This document shows positions 1 to 9,401 of a DNA stretch of 64,000 bases, piece after piece. Location: positions 1-64,000 of the forward strand of contig JAFMFC010000002.1 in NCBI GenBank assembly GCA_017856375.1. The letters are read 5' to 3'. A program made the position numbers and the translations under genes. The first letter of the stretch is position 1. The number at the start of each line of letters is the position of its first letter. The notes beneath the pieces are model-generated. The model was not told the DNA's origin. It did no database searches and saw only the letters and a program-made list of their open reading frames with translations. The stretch is from Ilumatobacteraceae bacterium (lineage in GTDB: Bacteria; Actinomycetota; Acidimicrobiia; Acidimicrobiales; Ilumatobacteraceae).

Positions 1-593
1 GAAACGAGGTAGTTGAGTACGACACCATCAGCAATCTCGCCGGTCAGCTCCATCATTTGCATTCCTGTTGCCCCGATGTAGATGGGTACATCCTTCGCGC
101 GACGCTCCTGATACACGTAGTCGAGTTCCACTCCGTCGAGCTGTACGAATTCACCCTGAAAAGTGACGTTCTCGTTGTTCAACAACGCACGAACTGCCGT
201 GACGATTTCGCGCATTGCCTTGAGCGGTTTGTTGCGACTGATGCCCACCTTTTGTGCAAGGGGATCCCACCAGGCACCGATCCCCAGAATCACACGGCCA
301 GGAGCGAGATCATCGAGAGTGGAAAAGGTGGCCGCCAATCGGGCGGGATTCCTACTCCAACAATCGACGACACCCGAACCCACCTTGAGGCGCTCGGTAA
401 CGGACGCAAAGGCAGCCATCGGAACTGTCGCCTCGCGAACCAGCCGACTCTCTGCTTGCCAGACGGCTTCGAAACCCTTGGCCTCGGCGTATTGCGCAAA
501 TGCCATTCCTTCGCGCAGAGGGTGGGCGTCCTGCAGGTAAATAGCTGCCCGAAGATGACCTCGATCGTTGTAGGCGAGTGGGCTGATCGTCAT
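1..593 (-). CDS. LLM class (luciferase-like, probably F420- or FMN-dependent) oxidoreductase, C-terminus cut by window edge
   Basis: Reverse-strand translation reads [76 protein letters not shown]...; LLM TIM-barrel pattern; ATG overlaps the stop of the upstream gene (ATGA). Confidence 0.85.
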   Translation of the reverse strand, partial: MTISPLAYNDRGHLRAAIYLQDAHPLREGMAFAQYAEAKGFEAVWQAESRLVREATVPMAAFASVTERLKVGSGVVDCWSRNPARLAATFSTLDDLAPGRVILGIGAWWDPLAQKVGISRNKPLKAMREIVTAVRALLNNENVTFQGEFVQLDGVELDYVYQERRAKDVPIYIGATGMQMMELTGEIADGVVLNYLV

Positions 594-1669
594 GTGCTGA
601 GCCTTTCATGGAGTCTCTTGGATTGTTCTGCTGCTTTGGCACGAACTTCAGTTATTTCGACTTTCGTCGGCAAACCGTTGTCGAGGACAACTTCATCGTT
701 GACTTGAATCCTGACTGGTCGGACTCCGGTTGTAAATGCGAGGTGCCAGGGTGAATCCATGTGGTCGTAATTCCAGGTGACGACATCTCGTGTTACTCCA
801 GGCACGAGTGCTTGGTTGTTGGCGAGCCATCCCCACACCGTGTCGGGGGATTCCCGAACATCGAATTCCCTGAGGCGGGCATAGGCAACCCGTGCTTCAT
901 CAAGCATGTCCGAGCCAATGCCATCGGTTCCGAGCAGGATCGTGTTTGCTCTGGTCGAAGGCCTGGCATAGCCCACCGAGTTGTTCATGTTCGACCGGGG
1001 ATTGTGAACCAGTCGTCCGCGCAGGGGTGTGTCGAGAAATACGCCATGGACGAGCAGCCAATCGTCTTTCGCCCACGCCTCGAGACGGCGACCCGCGTCC
1101 TTGTCGACCGGTCCCTCCGCGACGTGAACGTGAACACCTACTCCGTGCTTGGCGGCCAACTCGGCAGCGGCGGCAATGGTCTCGTCCGAACAGGTGAAGG
1201 CCGCGTGAAGACCGACCATTCCCTCGCCCCCAGCACTGAGAAATCGATCGCATTCGTCAAGACCGCGCCGCGCAGCCGAAGTCATGGGGGATCCGGGATC
1301 CACGGTGGAGCGGAGCTTCCCCTCGTCATCCCAGCGGTCGGTGACACCGTAGGACGTATTCAATCGGACACCCACGTCGCGACAAGCCTTGGCCAAAACG
1401 GAAAGGGAACCCTCGATGAATCGGGGAGACTCGTGATGGTCGACGATTGCGGTGGTGCCCACGAGGAGGGCCTCAACTGCCCCCAATGCTGCCGACCAGT
1501 AGAGGATGTCCTCGTCGATTGCCGCATCGAGTCGCCACCACACGTCCTCGAGAATCTCGGTGAAGTGTTCACTGTGACGCGACGGTGCCGGCATGCCACG
1601 AGCCAGGGTGGAGTAGAGATGATGATGAGCGCACACCATTCCGGTCGTCTGCATCGTCGCGAGCGCCAT
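590..1669 (-). CDS. SsnA-like amidohydrolase / chlorohydrolase-family protein, N-terminally short
   Basis: [15 protein letters not shown] metal-binding segment, [41 protein letters not shown]; the metal motif is only about 13-15 aa from the first plausible start. Confidence 0.8.
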   Translation of the reverse strand: MALATMQTTGMVCAHHHLYSTLARGMPAPSRHSEHFTEILEDVWWRLDAAIDEDILYWSAALGAVEALLVGTTAIVDHHESPRFIEGSLSVLAKACRDVGVRLNTSYGVTDRWDDEGKLRSTVDPGSPMTSAARRGLDECDRFLSAGGEGMVGLHAAFTCSDETIAAAAELAAKHGVGVHVHVAEGPVDKDAGRRLEAWAKDDWLLVHGVFLDTPLRGRLVHNPRSNMNNSVGYARPSTRANTILLGTDGIGSDMLDEARVAYARLREFDVRESPDTVWGWLANNQALVPGVTRDVVTWNYDHMDSPWHLAFTTGVRPVRIQVNDEVVLDNGLPTKVEITEVRAKAAEQSKRLHERLST

Positions 1670-1674
1670 GTATG

Positions 1675-4275
1675 TCAGTCCTCGTCGCTGCCTGCACGCT
1701 GCATGGGCAACGTGTGGTGCCACGTTCCGGTCGCCTGACGCAACGCAGCGGCAACCGCTCCTGCCGTCGGCACCAGCCCGATCTCGCCGACACCTTTGAT
1801 GCCATAGGGCGAATTGGGTTGCGGCGACTCAATGATGCGGACTTCGATCGGAGGGACATCCTTGGCGCGCAGGATGCCGAGGCTACGCAGGGTGTTGTTG
1901 AGGGGAAATCCGGTCGTTGGGTCGCTCGGGAAATCCTCCGTCAGGGCGTAGCCGAGACCCATGTGCACGCTTCCTTCGATCTGACCCTCGCACAATTGCG
2001 GATTCATGGCGCGCCCCACGTCGTGCGCCGCTACGACCTTGACGATCTTTGCGGTCTCGCGATTCATGATCACTAACTGGGCCGCGTAACCGAACGTGGA
2101 GTGGATGATGGGATTGGTCACTCCTGGTTCCCCGAGCTTGGTCGTCCAATCGACACGGTATTCACCGAGGTGGTCCACCTCGATCGCGCAGTCGGCCACT
2201 TTGGCCGTGTCGCACGCCGCCTTCACGGCACCTGCTCCCATCAACGTGCCTCGGCTACCAGTGGTTTGACCGAGTCCGAGTTCGCGAGTGGTGTCGACGA
2301 TCACGCGAATTCGGGCGGGGTCGATGCCCAACTCTGTCGACGCCACCTGCAAGGCAACGGTGTGAATACCTTGACCCATTTCAGTCCACCCGTGACGTAC
2401 TTCCACCGTGCCGTCCTGACAGAAACGGACCACCGCACGGGTGATCTCCTTGAATCCATTGCCCAAACCACTGTTCTTCAGACCCAGCCCGAGTCCGACG
2501 GCATAGCCGTCGGCGAGAGCGCGGTCGTACTCTTCGCGGAGCTCATCCAGGCAGAGCTCAGCACCAAGGCATCCATCGTCCATTATTTGTCCCGGACCCC
2601 ACACCATGTTCGGCTTGATCACGTTGCGCTTGCGGATTTCGAACCCGCTCAATCCAGCCTGTTCTGCAAGCCTGTCGAGCACACCCTCCATGGCGAATTG
2701 CGCCTGGTTTGCACCGAATCCCCTGAAAGCTCCACAGATGGGATTGTTCGTTCTGGCCGCGGTTGCTCGCACGTCGATGGCGGGCACGTGGTACGGCCCG
2801 CTGGCGTGACCGGCCATGCGTTCGAGCACCTTCATCCCGACCGAGGCATATGCGCCGGAGTCTCCCACTGCACGAACGTGGAGGTACGTGAGACGACCCT
2901 CTAGATCGCATCCGGCTTCGTAATCCATGACGATCGGATGGCGTTTGGCATGCATCAGCAGGCTCTCCTCGCGGGAGAGGGTGCAGCGGACAGGCTTCTG
3001 CAGCAGCCATGCCGCGAGGGCCGCATGCGCCTGGTTGCTCATGTCTTCTTTGCCACCGAAGGCGCCGCCATTGGAGACGAGTTCCACGGTGACCTGCTCG
3101 TTGTCGATCCCGAGGACCCTGGCGATGTCGTTGCGATCGTCCCAGACTCCTTGGCCACCCGAGTAGACGTGGATCGAATTGCCCTCGGTGTTCGGCACCG
3201 CGAGGGTGCTCTCGGGCTCGAGGAACGCGTGTTCGATGCGCTGGGTCGTGAAGCGTTCCTTGACGACGTGCGCGGAGGCAGCACGGGCTGCCTCGAGATC
3301 TCCACGGCGATACTCGCTCACGGAAAGAACATTGTCGGTGGTCTTCCAGACTGCAACTTCTGATGTTTCGATCGCGGCAAACGGGTCGGTGATCGGTGTG
3401 AGCGGTCGGTAGGTGACGTCGATCAACTCGCTCGCTTGACGTGCAGTCAGGCGGTCGTCAGCCACGACGATCGCGAGTACGTCCCCCGCATACGAGGTGA
3501 ACCCGCCCACAGGGATCATGACCGGCCAATCCTTGTAGATGATTCCGACGAGAAGTTCGCCGGGGATGTCGGCAGCGGTAAAAACGGCCCGCACGCCCGG
3601 AAGACTCGCTGCCTTAGAAATATCAATACCCAGAACTTCAGCACGGGTGTGTTTGGTGAGGTGGAGTGCCGCGTGCAGCATTCCGGGAATTCGGATGTCA
3701 TCGATGTATCCACGATCCCCGAGGGCGAGAGCAGGTGCCTCATATTTCGTGAATCGGCTCCCGATTTCCGCGCTGGTCGCTTGCTCGGGGATTCGACCCT
3801 TGGCAACTGCCTCGATGGCGTCGAGGATCTTCACATATCCCGTGCAACGACAAAGGTGCGCGCCCAGATGCCGCTTGATGTCATCGCGTTCGAGATTCGC
3901 ACCCTTCTTGTCGATGAGGGCCTTGGCCCTCACCACGATTCCGGGAATGCAGAATCCGCACTGCAAACCACCGCATGCGGCGAACGAGTCAGCAAACGCC
4001 TGCCGCTCGTTCTCGGAAAATCCCTCGAGCGTGGTGACGGTTCCGTCTGCCACCTTGGTCAATGGTGTTTGGCAACTGACTACTGCCTTGCCGTTGACGA
4101 TCACGGTGCAACAGCCGCACTGACCGCTGGGGGAGCAACCATCCTTCGGCGAGGTCACGTCGAGTTCGTCGCGCAGGGCGGAAAGCAGGTGAGGATGTGT
4201 CCGGCGCACGGACACGGGCGTTCCATTGAGTTCGAAGTTGACTACCCCTGCCGCCTCGACCGTTTCCACCGCCAC
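1675..4275 (-). CDS. XdhD-like (selenium-dependent xanthine dehydrogenase-type) molybdenum hydroxylase, fused 2Fe-2S and Mo-binding domains
   Basis: GCSPSGQCGCCTVIVNG and CGGLQCGFCIPGIV...HLCRCTGYVKILDAI 2x[2Fe-2S] motifs followed by aldehyde oxidase/xanthine dehydrogenase Mo domain (GGAFGGKE, GAFRGFGANQAQFAMEG, GVGEIGLVPTAGAVAAAL). Confidence 0.88.
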   Translation of the reverse strand: MAVETVEAAGVVNFELNGTPVSVRRTHPHLLSALRDELDVTSPKDGCSPSGQCGCCTVIVNGKAVVSCQTPLTKVADGTVTTLEGFSENERQAFADSFAACGGLQCGFCIPGIVVRAKALIDKKGANLERDDIKRHLGAHLCRCTGYVKILDAIEAVAKGRIPEQATSAEIGSRFTKYEAPALALGDRGYIDDIRIPGMLHAALHLTKHTRAEVLGIDISKAASLPGVRAVFTAADIPGELLVGIIYKDWPVMIPVGGFTSYAGDVLAIVVADDRLTARQASELIDVTYRPLTPITDPFAAIETSEVAVWKTTDNVLSVSEYRRGDLEAARAASAHVVKERFTTQRIEHAFLEPESTLAVPNTEGNSIHVYSGGQGVWDDRNDIARVLGIDNEQVTVELVSNGGAFGGKEDMSNQAHAALAAWLLQKPVRCTLSREESLLMHAKRHPIVMDYEAGCDLEGRLTYLHVRAVGDSGAYASVGMKVLERMAGHASGPYHVPAIDVRATAARTNNPICGAFRGFGANQAQFAMEGVLDRLAEQAGLSGFEIRKRNVIKPNMVWGPGQIMDDGCLGAELCLDELREEYDRALADGYAVGLGLGLKNSGLGNGFKEITRAVVRFCQDGTVEVRHGWTEMGQGIHTVALQVASTELGIDPARIRVIVDTTRELGLGQTTGSRGTLMGAGAVKAACDTAKVADCAIEVDHLGEYRVDWTTKLGEPGVTNPIIHSTFGYAAQLVIMNRETAKIVKVVAAHDVGRAMNPQLCEGQIEGSVHMGLGYALTEDFPSDPTTGFPLNNTLRSLGILRAKDVPPIEVRIIESPQPNSPYGIKGVGEIGLVPTAGAVAAALRQATGTWHHTLPMQRAGSDED

Positions 4276-4328
4276 CCCCTGAAGTCGTTCGATACCTTAT
4301 CCGACAAGGGTTTTGCTTTTACAGAATG

Positions 4329-5255
4329 TCAATCGTCGAGGTTGACGCCCCGTTGGGAGGTGATCCTTCCGTAGACCTCAGGCCGTCGATAGCGGTCGAA
4401 ATCGAACAGGGTGTTCTTGTATTGGTAACACCAGTCGAGATCACAGTTCGCCACCACGACCTCGTCGTCATTGGTGGTCGTCTTGGCCAGAACTTCGCCG
4501 GAAGGAGCGATGATCTGTGAGTCGGCAAGGCTGTCGACCCCTTCCTCGACACCCCCTTTAGCGACTCCCACCACGAAGGTTCCGTTTTGATATGCCCCGC
4601 TTTGCATGACCAACGAATTGTGGAACCCCTGGAGGGGATTTTGGGAGGGGTCCGGTGCGTAGTGCAGCGGGGTGTTGTAGCCACACAAGATCAACTCGAC
4701 ACCTTGCAGACCCATGACCCGATAACTCTCCGGCCATCTTCGGTCATTGCAAATCATCATCCCGACGCGGCCGCCGAATGCCTTCCATACACCGAAACCC
4801 TCCGGACTCGGCGTGAAGTAGTAGCGCTCGGCGTGTTGAAACGGCCGATCCGGCTCGTGATGCTCGTGACCAGGAATGTGCACCTTGCGATACTTGGCTA
4901 CGACCCTGCCATCTCGCTCGACGAGAATTTGGGTGTTGAAACGCTCGCCGCTCTCGGTGAGCTCGGCGTAGCCGAGGCAAAAACCCACACCAAGTTGCCT
5001 TGCGGTGTCGAACAGTGGCTGCGTGACGGGTGAGGGCATTGATCGCTCGTACCAGTGGTCTGCTTCTCGAATGTCATCCACGAACCAGCGTGGGAAGAAA
5101 GTGGTCAGCGCCAACTCTGGGAATACCACCAGCTCCGCACCCTGTCGGTGACCTTCGCGGAGCAGTGCGATCAACCGCTCGACAACCTCAGGACGATCAT
5201 GATGGCGCTGGATCGGACCCATCTGGGCGGCAGCAACCCGGATGATTCTCGTCAT
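4329..5255 (-). CDS. N-carbamoyl-D-amino acid hydrolase-like, nitrilase superfamily
   Basis: VFPELALTTFFPRW (Glu), KYRKVHIPGHEHHE (Lys), MMICNDRRWPESYRVMGLQGVELILCGYNTP (Cys); strong remembered resemblance to Agrobacterium D-carbamoylase. Confidence 0.88.
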   Translation of the reverse strand: MTRIIRVAAAQMGPIQRHHDRPEVVERLIALLREGHRQGAELVVFPELALTTFFPRWFVDDIREADHWYERSMPSPVTQPLFDTARQLGVGFCLGYAELTESGERFNTQILVERDGRVVAKYRKVHIPGHEHHEPDRPFQHAERYYFTPSPEGFGVWKAFGGRVGMMICNDRRWPESYRVMGLQGVELILCGYNTPLHYAPDPSQNPLQGFHNSLVMQSGAYQNGTFVVGVAKGGVEEGVDSLADSQIIAPSGEVLAKTTTNDDEVVVANCDLDWCYQYKNTLFDFDRYRRPEVYGRITSQRGVNLDD

Positions 5256-6502
5256 GAAGAGACCTTCTCGAAACTCATGGCAGCCAACCGCTGCATCACG
5301 CGGAGAAGAAGATTCGATCCGACGATCAAATCTTCCTCCGCGGTGAACTCCGCGGGATTGTGACTGATCCCACGCACACTCGGAACGAAGATCATTGCGG
5401 TGGGACAGACTCGCGCGAGCATCTGTGCATCATGCCCTGCACCGCTCGGCATGCGTTTGCGAGTGAGCCCCATGTCCGCTGCACACTCATCGATGAGCTC
5501 GATCACGCGCGGATCGAACTGAACCGGCTCGAAGCGAGCAAGTTTGCGCTTGGAAATCGTCACGCCCTCTTCGGCCTTCAGACGATCGAGGAACGTGTCG
5601 ATGCGCTGTTCGGCTTCCCGGAGTAGTGCTTCGTCGGTGTTGCGGACATCGACGGTCATGGTGGCGCGTGCAGCGACGACATTGATCAGATTGGGATGCA
5701 GGTCGATCTTGCCGACCGTGCACACCTGCGGGTGTCCCATCTCGGCAGCAAGTTCACGAAGGAACACCGTGATGCGCGCTGCAACATATGCAGGGTCGTG
5801 ACGCATCGACATCGGAGTCGTGCCGGCGTGATTGCTCTGCCCACTGATCTCGACTTCCGTCCAGGAGATTCCTTGCACTCCGTCGACGCAACCGATGGTG
5901 ATCCCCTCGGCTTCGAGCACGGGCCCTTGTTCAATGTGCAACTCGACGAACGCATGTGGAGCGGGTCCCGGGCACGGGACGGGTCCGGCGTAGCCGATCT
6001 CGCGCAGTTCCTCGCCGAAGTTCTTGCCATCGATGGACACGGTCTCCAGCGCAGCTTCGACGCTCATGCCTCCGACATAGACGAGGGAACCCAGCATGTC
6101 GGGGGCGAAACGGGCGCCTTCTTCGTTGGTGAAGAACGCGACAGCGATGGGCCGGGAGGGAGCATTGCCCGACTCCTGGAGCGTCTGAATGACCTCGAGC
6201 CCTGCAAGAACGCCGAGGTTTCCGTCGTATTTGCCTCCGGTGCGAACAGTGTCGATGTGCGATCCCGTCATCACCGGGCTGCCTTCGCCAATTTGCCAGG
6301 TGCCCACGACGTTTCCCACCTTGTCGATCGTGACCTCGAGACCAAGCTCTTTCATCCACGACACCACCAGATCCCGTCCTGCGCGATCGTCGTCGGTGAG
6401 CGCCAGACGGGCACATCCTCCGTGAGGAATTGCTCCTACTTCGGCCAAATCCAAGATCCTCTTCATCAATCGCTGGCCATTTATCTGCAGATCGTGCGAC
6501 AC
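5252..6502 (-). CDS. Zn-dependent M20-family hydrolase: N-carbamoyl-L-amino acid hydrolase / allantoate amidohydrolase-like (HyuC/AllC)
   Basis: GSHIDTVRTGGKYDGNLGVLAGLE, FFTNEEGARFAPDMLGS, HIEQGPVLEAEG, NHAGTTPMSMRHD, SGAGHDAQMLARVCPTAMIFVPS. Confidence 0.9.
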   Translation of the reverse strand: MSHDLQINGQRLMKRILDLAEVGAIPHGGCARLALTDDDRAGRDLVVSWMKELGLEVTIDKVGNVVGTWQIGEGSPVMTGSHIDTVRTGGKYDGNLGVLAGLEVIQTLQESGNAPSRPIAVAFFTNEEGARFAPDMLGSLVYVGGMSVEAALETVSIDGKNFGEELREIGYAGPVPCPGPAPHAFVELHIEQGPVLEAEGITIGCVDGVQGISWTEVEISGQSNHAGTTPMSMRHDPAYVAARITVFLRELAAEMGHPQVCTVGKIDLHPNLINVVAARATMTVDVRNTDEALLREAEQRIDTFLDRLKAEEGVTISKRKLARFEPVQFDPRVIELIDECAADMGLTRKRMPSGAGHDAQMLARVCPTAMIFVPSVRGISHNPAEFTAEEDLIVGSNLLLRVMQRLAAMSFEKVSS

Positions 6503-6570
6503 GTCACGAGTGTATTGCCCGACATCGGACGGGGTTTGATAGTTCGGTCGAGGGTCGGCACAATGGACTG

Positions 6571-7926
6571 ATGACCGTGGTCGATCGTCAACTTTTGGCC
6601 AACGCGATGCGGGTTGAAAGAACTCGGTTTAATGACAGCCACCCTGAATCACGACGCCTGGCAGAGCAGGCGAAGGGCCAGATGTTGTCGGGGGTGCCGA
6701 TGCCGTGGATGGTGCGATGGCCAGGTGACTTCCCGTTGTTTCTCGATCGGGCCGATGGGGTTTCCTTTGTAGATGTCGATGGCAACAACTACGTCGATTT
6801 CTGTCTGGGCGATACCGGTGCAATGACTGGTCACGGCAGGCCACAAATAGCCGAAGCAATCGCGCAGCAGGCACGCAAGGGCTTGACGACGATGATGCCG
6901 ACTCCCGATTCGATCTGGGTGTCAGAGGAATTGAGCAGTCGTTTCGGATCGATGAAGTGGCAGTTTTGTTTGAGTGCCACCGATGCCAACAGATTCATGC
7001 TGAGATTCGCTCGTCATGTGACCAAGCGTCCGAAAGTCGTGGTCAACGATTGGTGCTACCACGGGACGGTCGATGAAGCGCTCGTCATTCTCGACGAGGA
7101 TGGACGGACCACGTCACGTCCAGGGGCGATCGGCCCACAGGTGCATCCGTCGATGACGACCAAGGCGGTGCCGTTCAATGATCTCGACGCGCTCGAGGAG
7201 GCGTTGTCCCCGGGCGATGTTGCCGTGGTGCTGATGGAACCAGCGCTCACGAACATCGGCATCGTGCTACCCGAGCCCGGCTACTTGGAAGGAGTGCGCG
7301 AGATCACTCGTCGTTACGGAACGTTGTTGGCCATCGACGAGACCCACACGATATGTGCCGGTCCGGGAGGATGCACGAAGGCGTGGAATTTGGAACCCGA
7401 TTTCGTGATCATCGGAAAAACCATTGGCGGAGGGGTCCCGGTGGCTGCTTACGGTGTCTCCAAAGACGTAGCGCGGATACTCGAGGATCAGATGCATGGT
7501 CACGACGTGGACGTTTCTGGCGTTGGAGGAACGTTGAGCGGCAGTGCCTTCGGTATGGCCGCGATCAAGGCCACGCTGTCCAGCTCCTTGCTTCCCAAAG
7601 ACTTCGCCATCGCCGAGCCAATGGCGATCAGATGGACAGCAGGAGTTGCCGATGTGGTCGAATCTCATGGGCTGGCTTGGCACGTGCAACGACTTGGCGT
7701 GCGGGCAGAATATTGGTTTGGAACACCTCCGCGTAACGGACGGGACGCCGCTGCTTCAGTCGACGGCGAACTCGAGTCGTATTTCCATCTGGCTGCCCTC
7801 AACAGGGGAGTACTCCTCACGCCATTCCACAATATGGCGTTGCTCTCGCCGCTTCATTCATCGAGCGATGTCGATTTGCACACCAAAATTTTTGCCGAAT
7901 GTGTCTCGGCAGTTGTTGCGGGCTGA
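6571..7926 (+). CDS. Class III PLP-dependent aminotransferase (glutamate-1-semialdehyde mutase/aspartate aminotransferase-family fold)
   Basis: YVDFCLGDTGAMTGHGRPQIAEAI, LLAIDETHTICAGPGG, FVIIGKTIGGGVPVAAYG (PLP lysine); start chosen at ATG 6571. Confidence 0.85.
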   Translation: MTVVDRQLLANAMRVERTRFNDSHPESRRLAEQAKGQMLSGVPMPWMVRWPGDFPLFLDRADGVSFVDVDGNNYVDFCLGDTGAMTGHGRPQIAEAIAQQARKGLTTMMPTPDSIWVSEELSSRFGSMKWQFCLSATDANRFMLRFARHVTKRPKVVVNDWCYHGTVDEALVILDEDGRTTSRPGAIGPQVHPSMTTKAVPFNDLDALEEALSPGDVAVVLMEPALTNIGIVLPEPGYLEGVREITRRYGTLLAIDETHTICAGPGGCTKAWNLEPDFVIIGKTIGGGVPVAAYGVSKDVARILEDQMHGHDVDVSGVGGTLSGSAFGMAAIKATLSSSLLPKDFAIAEPMAIRWTAGVADVVESHGLAWHVQRLGVRAEYWFGTPPRNGRDAAASVDGELESYFHLAALNRGVLLTPFHNMALLSPLHSSSDVDLHTKIFAECVSAVVAG

Positions 7927-7932
7927 GATCTC

Positions 7933-8652
7933 TTGAGCGACATCACCTACGTGGTAGTGGTCGTCGCAGTGACGGCGTTGTTGCAGGCAATTTCTGGATT
8001 CGGATTCGCCTTGCTTTCCGTACCGCTTTTTGCGTTGCGAATCGACGTGCACGAAGCTGTCGTCCTCTCGTCTTGTATCGGAACTATCAGCAGCGGATGG
8101 CAGACCTATTTTCTTCGGAGGAATGTCGATGTAGCGCTGGCTCGGCGTTACATCGTTGCTTCCGTTTTGGGGATTCCAGCGGGATTTGCGCTCTTCGTTT
8201 TGCTCAGTGACCAGGTGTTGCGGGTGATCGTTGGTGTGGCCGTACTCTTCGGCACCCTGGTGGTGGCTTTTGGTGGCGAACTGAAGGTGAGTCGAGCGTG
8301 GGAACGAGCCCTTGGGGTGCTCAGTGGCGCCCTACTAATCGCCACGTCCACGAATGGACCGCCAATCGTGTTGGCCATGCAGGCTCAGCGAATGCCGATG
8401 CTCGAATTTCGGGCGACACTTGCTCGAATCTTCTTCGTCTCCGGGTTGGTCAGCGTGGTGCTCTTTCTCTTTGCTGGGGAGATCGACGCCTCCATAGGCC
8501 TGGCGACCCTGCTCTGTGTGCCGGTGATGACGATCTCCGTGGTCGTCGGAAATCGCATTGCTCACCGATTGGCCGAGCGACCGTTTCGAGCCCTCGTCTT
8601 GATCCTCTTGGTGGCGGCAGGAACCTCGAGCCTGATTTCCGCTTTTAGTTGA
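7933..8652 (+). CDS. TSUP family sulfite/organic-anion exporter (TauE/SafE)
   Basis: Multi-TM 239 aa; ISGFGFALLSVPLFALRIDVHEAVVLSSCIGTISSGWQ; TTG start. Confidence 0.85.
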   Translation: MSDITYVVVVVAVTALLQAISGFGFALLSVPLFALRIDVHEAVVLSSCIGTISSGWQTYFLRRNVDVALARRYIVASVLGIPAGFALFVLLSDQVLRVIVGVAVLFGTLVVAFGGELKVSRAWERALGVLSGALLIATSTNGPPIVLAMQAQRMPMLEFRATLARIFFVSGLVSVVLFLFAGEIDASIGLATLLCVPVMTISVVVGNRIAHRLAERPFRALVLILLVAAGTSSLISAFS

Positions 8653-9369
8653 TCAGCCGAAGAGACGTACCCAGTCAGCGAGCGTCTCGGCCCTGAATAC
8701 CACATTGTGTTGTTTGACATCGTCAAGCAGCGCATGTGGGCGATGTGAATAATCGTGGCCCGGATAGAGATCGGTGTCGTTCGGCAGTGCGGCCAGTGAA
8801 GACAGGCTGCGGTAGAGCTCCTCGGGGTTTCCTCCCGGTAGGTCCGTTCTTCCGCATCCATCGAGGAACAAAGTGTCCCCAGACACGAGCCTTCCTCTCA
8901 CGAGAAAGCACTGGCTTCCGGGAGTGTGTCCCGGGGTGTGCAACATCGTGACAGAGACATCCCCGATCTGCACCTTGTCGCCACCGTCAACCAGACGAAA
9001 GGATTCCTTGCCGAGTCCTGTCGTCTTCATCACCCATTCCAGCTCCTGACGATTGATCACTATTGGAACGTTCATTTCATCGAGAACTTCCGCAATTCCG
9101 GGAAGATTCATTCCCATCATTCGACCGCCGCAGTGATCCGCGTGGTAGTGAGTGATCAGCACGGCTTCGATCTCATACCCATCATCAGCAGCAATCTGAG
9201 TGAGGTCATTGGGGGCATAGGCGGGATCGACGACGACACATCGTCGCGACTGGGGATCCCCGATCAAATAAGAGAAATTCCGCATTTGAATCGCAACCTC
9301 GTCGGACTTTGCAAAGTCTCTACCTGAGAGGAGTTGGCGGAAGTACAGGTCATCAGTTTGATTCGCCAC
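8653..9369 (-). CDS. MBL-fold metallo-hydrolase (hydroxyacylglutathione hydrolase / sulfur dioxygenase-like)
   Basis: LITHYHADHCGG, HTPGHTPGSQCFLV, SGDTLFLDGCGRTDLPGG, LYPGHDYS. Confidence 0.88.
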   Translation of the reverse strand: MANQTDDLYFRQLLSGRDFAKSDEVAIQMRNFSYLIGDPQSRRCVVVDPAYAPNDLTQIAADDGYEIEAVLITHYHADHCGGRMMGMNLPGIAEVLDEMNVPIVINRQELEWVMKTTGLGKESFRLVDGGDKVQIGDVSVTMLHTPGHTPGSQCFLVRGRLVSGDTLFLDGCGRTDLPGGNPEELYRSLSSLAALPNDTDLYPGHDYSHRPHALLDDVKQHNVVFRAETLADWVRLFG

Positions 9370-9401
9370 ACTCGAACAATAGGCGGTCGTACGATGGTGT
9401 C

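Noticed and set aside
761-1738. 325-aa plus-strand ORF
   Set aside because: Fully antisense to the SsnA-like and XdhD-like genes, with no recognisable motifs; a by-product of high-GC codon usage.
3436-4374. 312-aa plus-strand ORF antisense to the XdhD-like gene
   Set aside because: The opposite strand carries clear 2Fe-2S motifs in frame; the antisense translation has no family features.
5696-6571. 291-aa plus-strand ORF antisense to hyuC-like gene
   Set aside because: Mirror ORF of a clearly coding M20 hydrolase.
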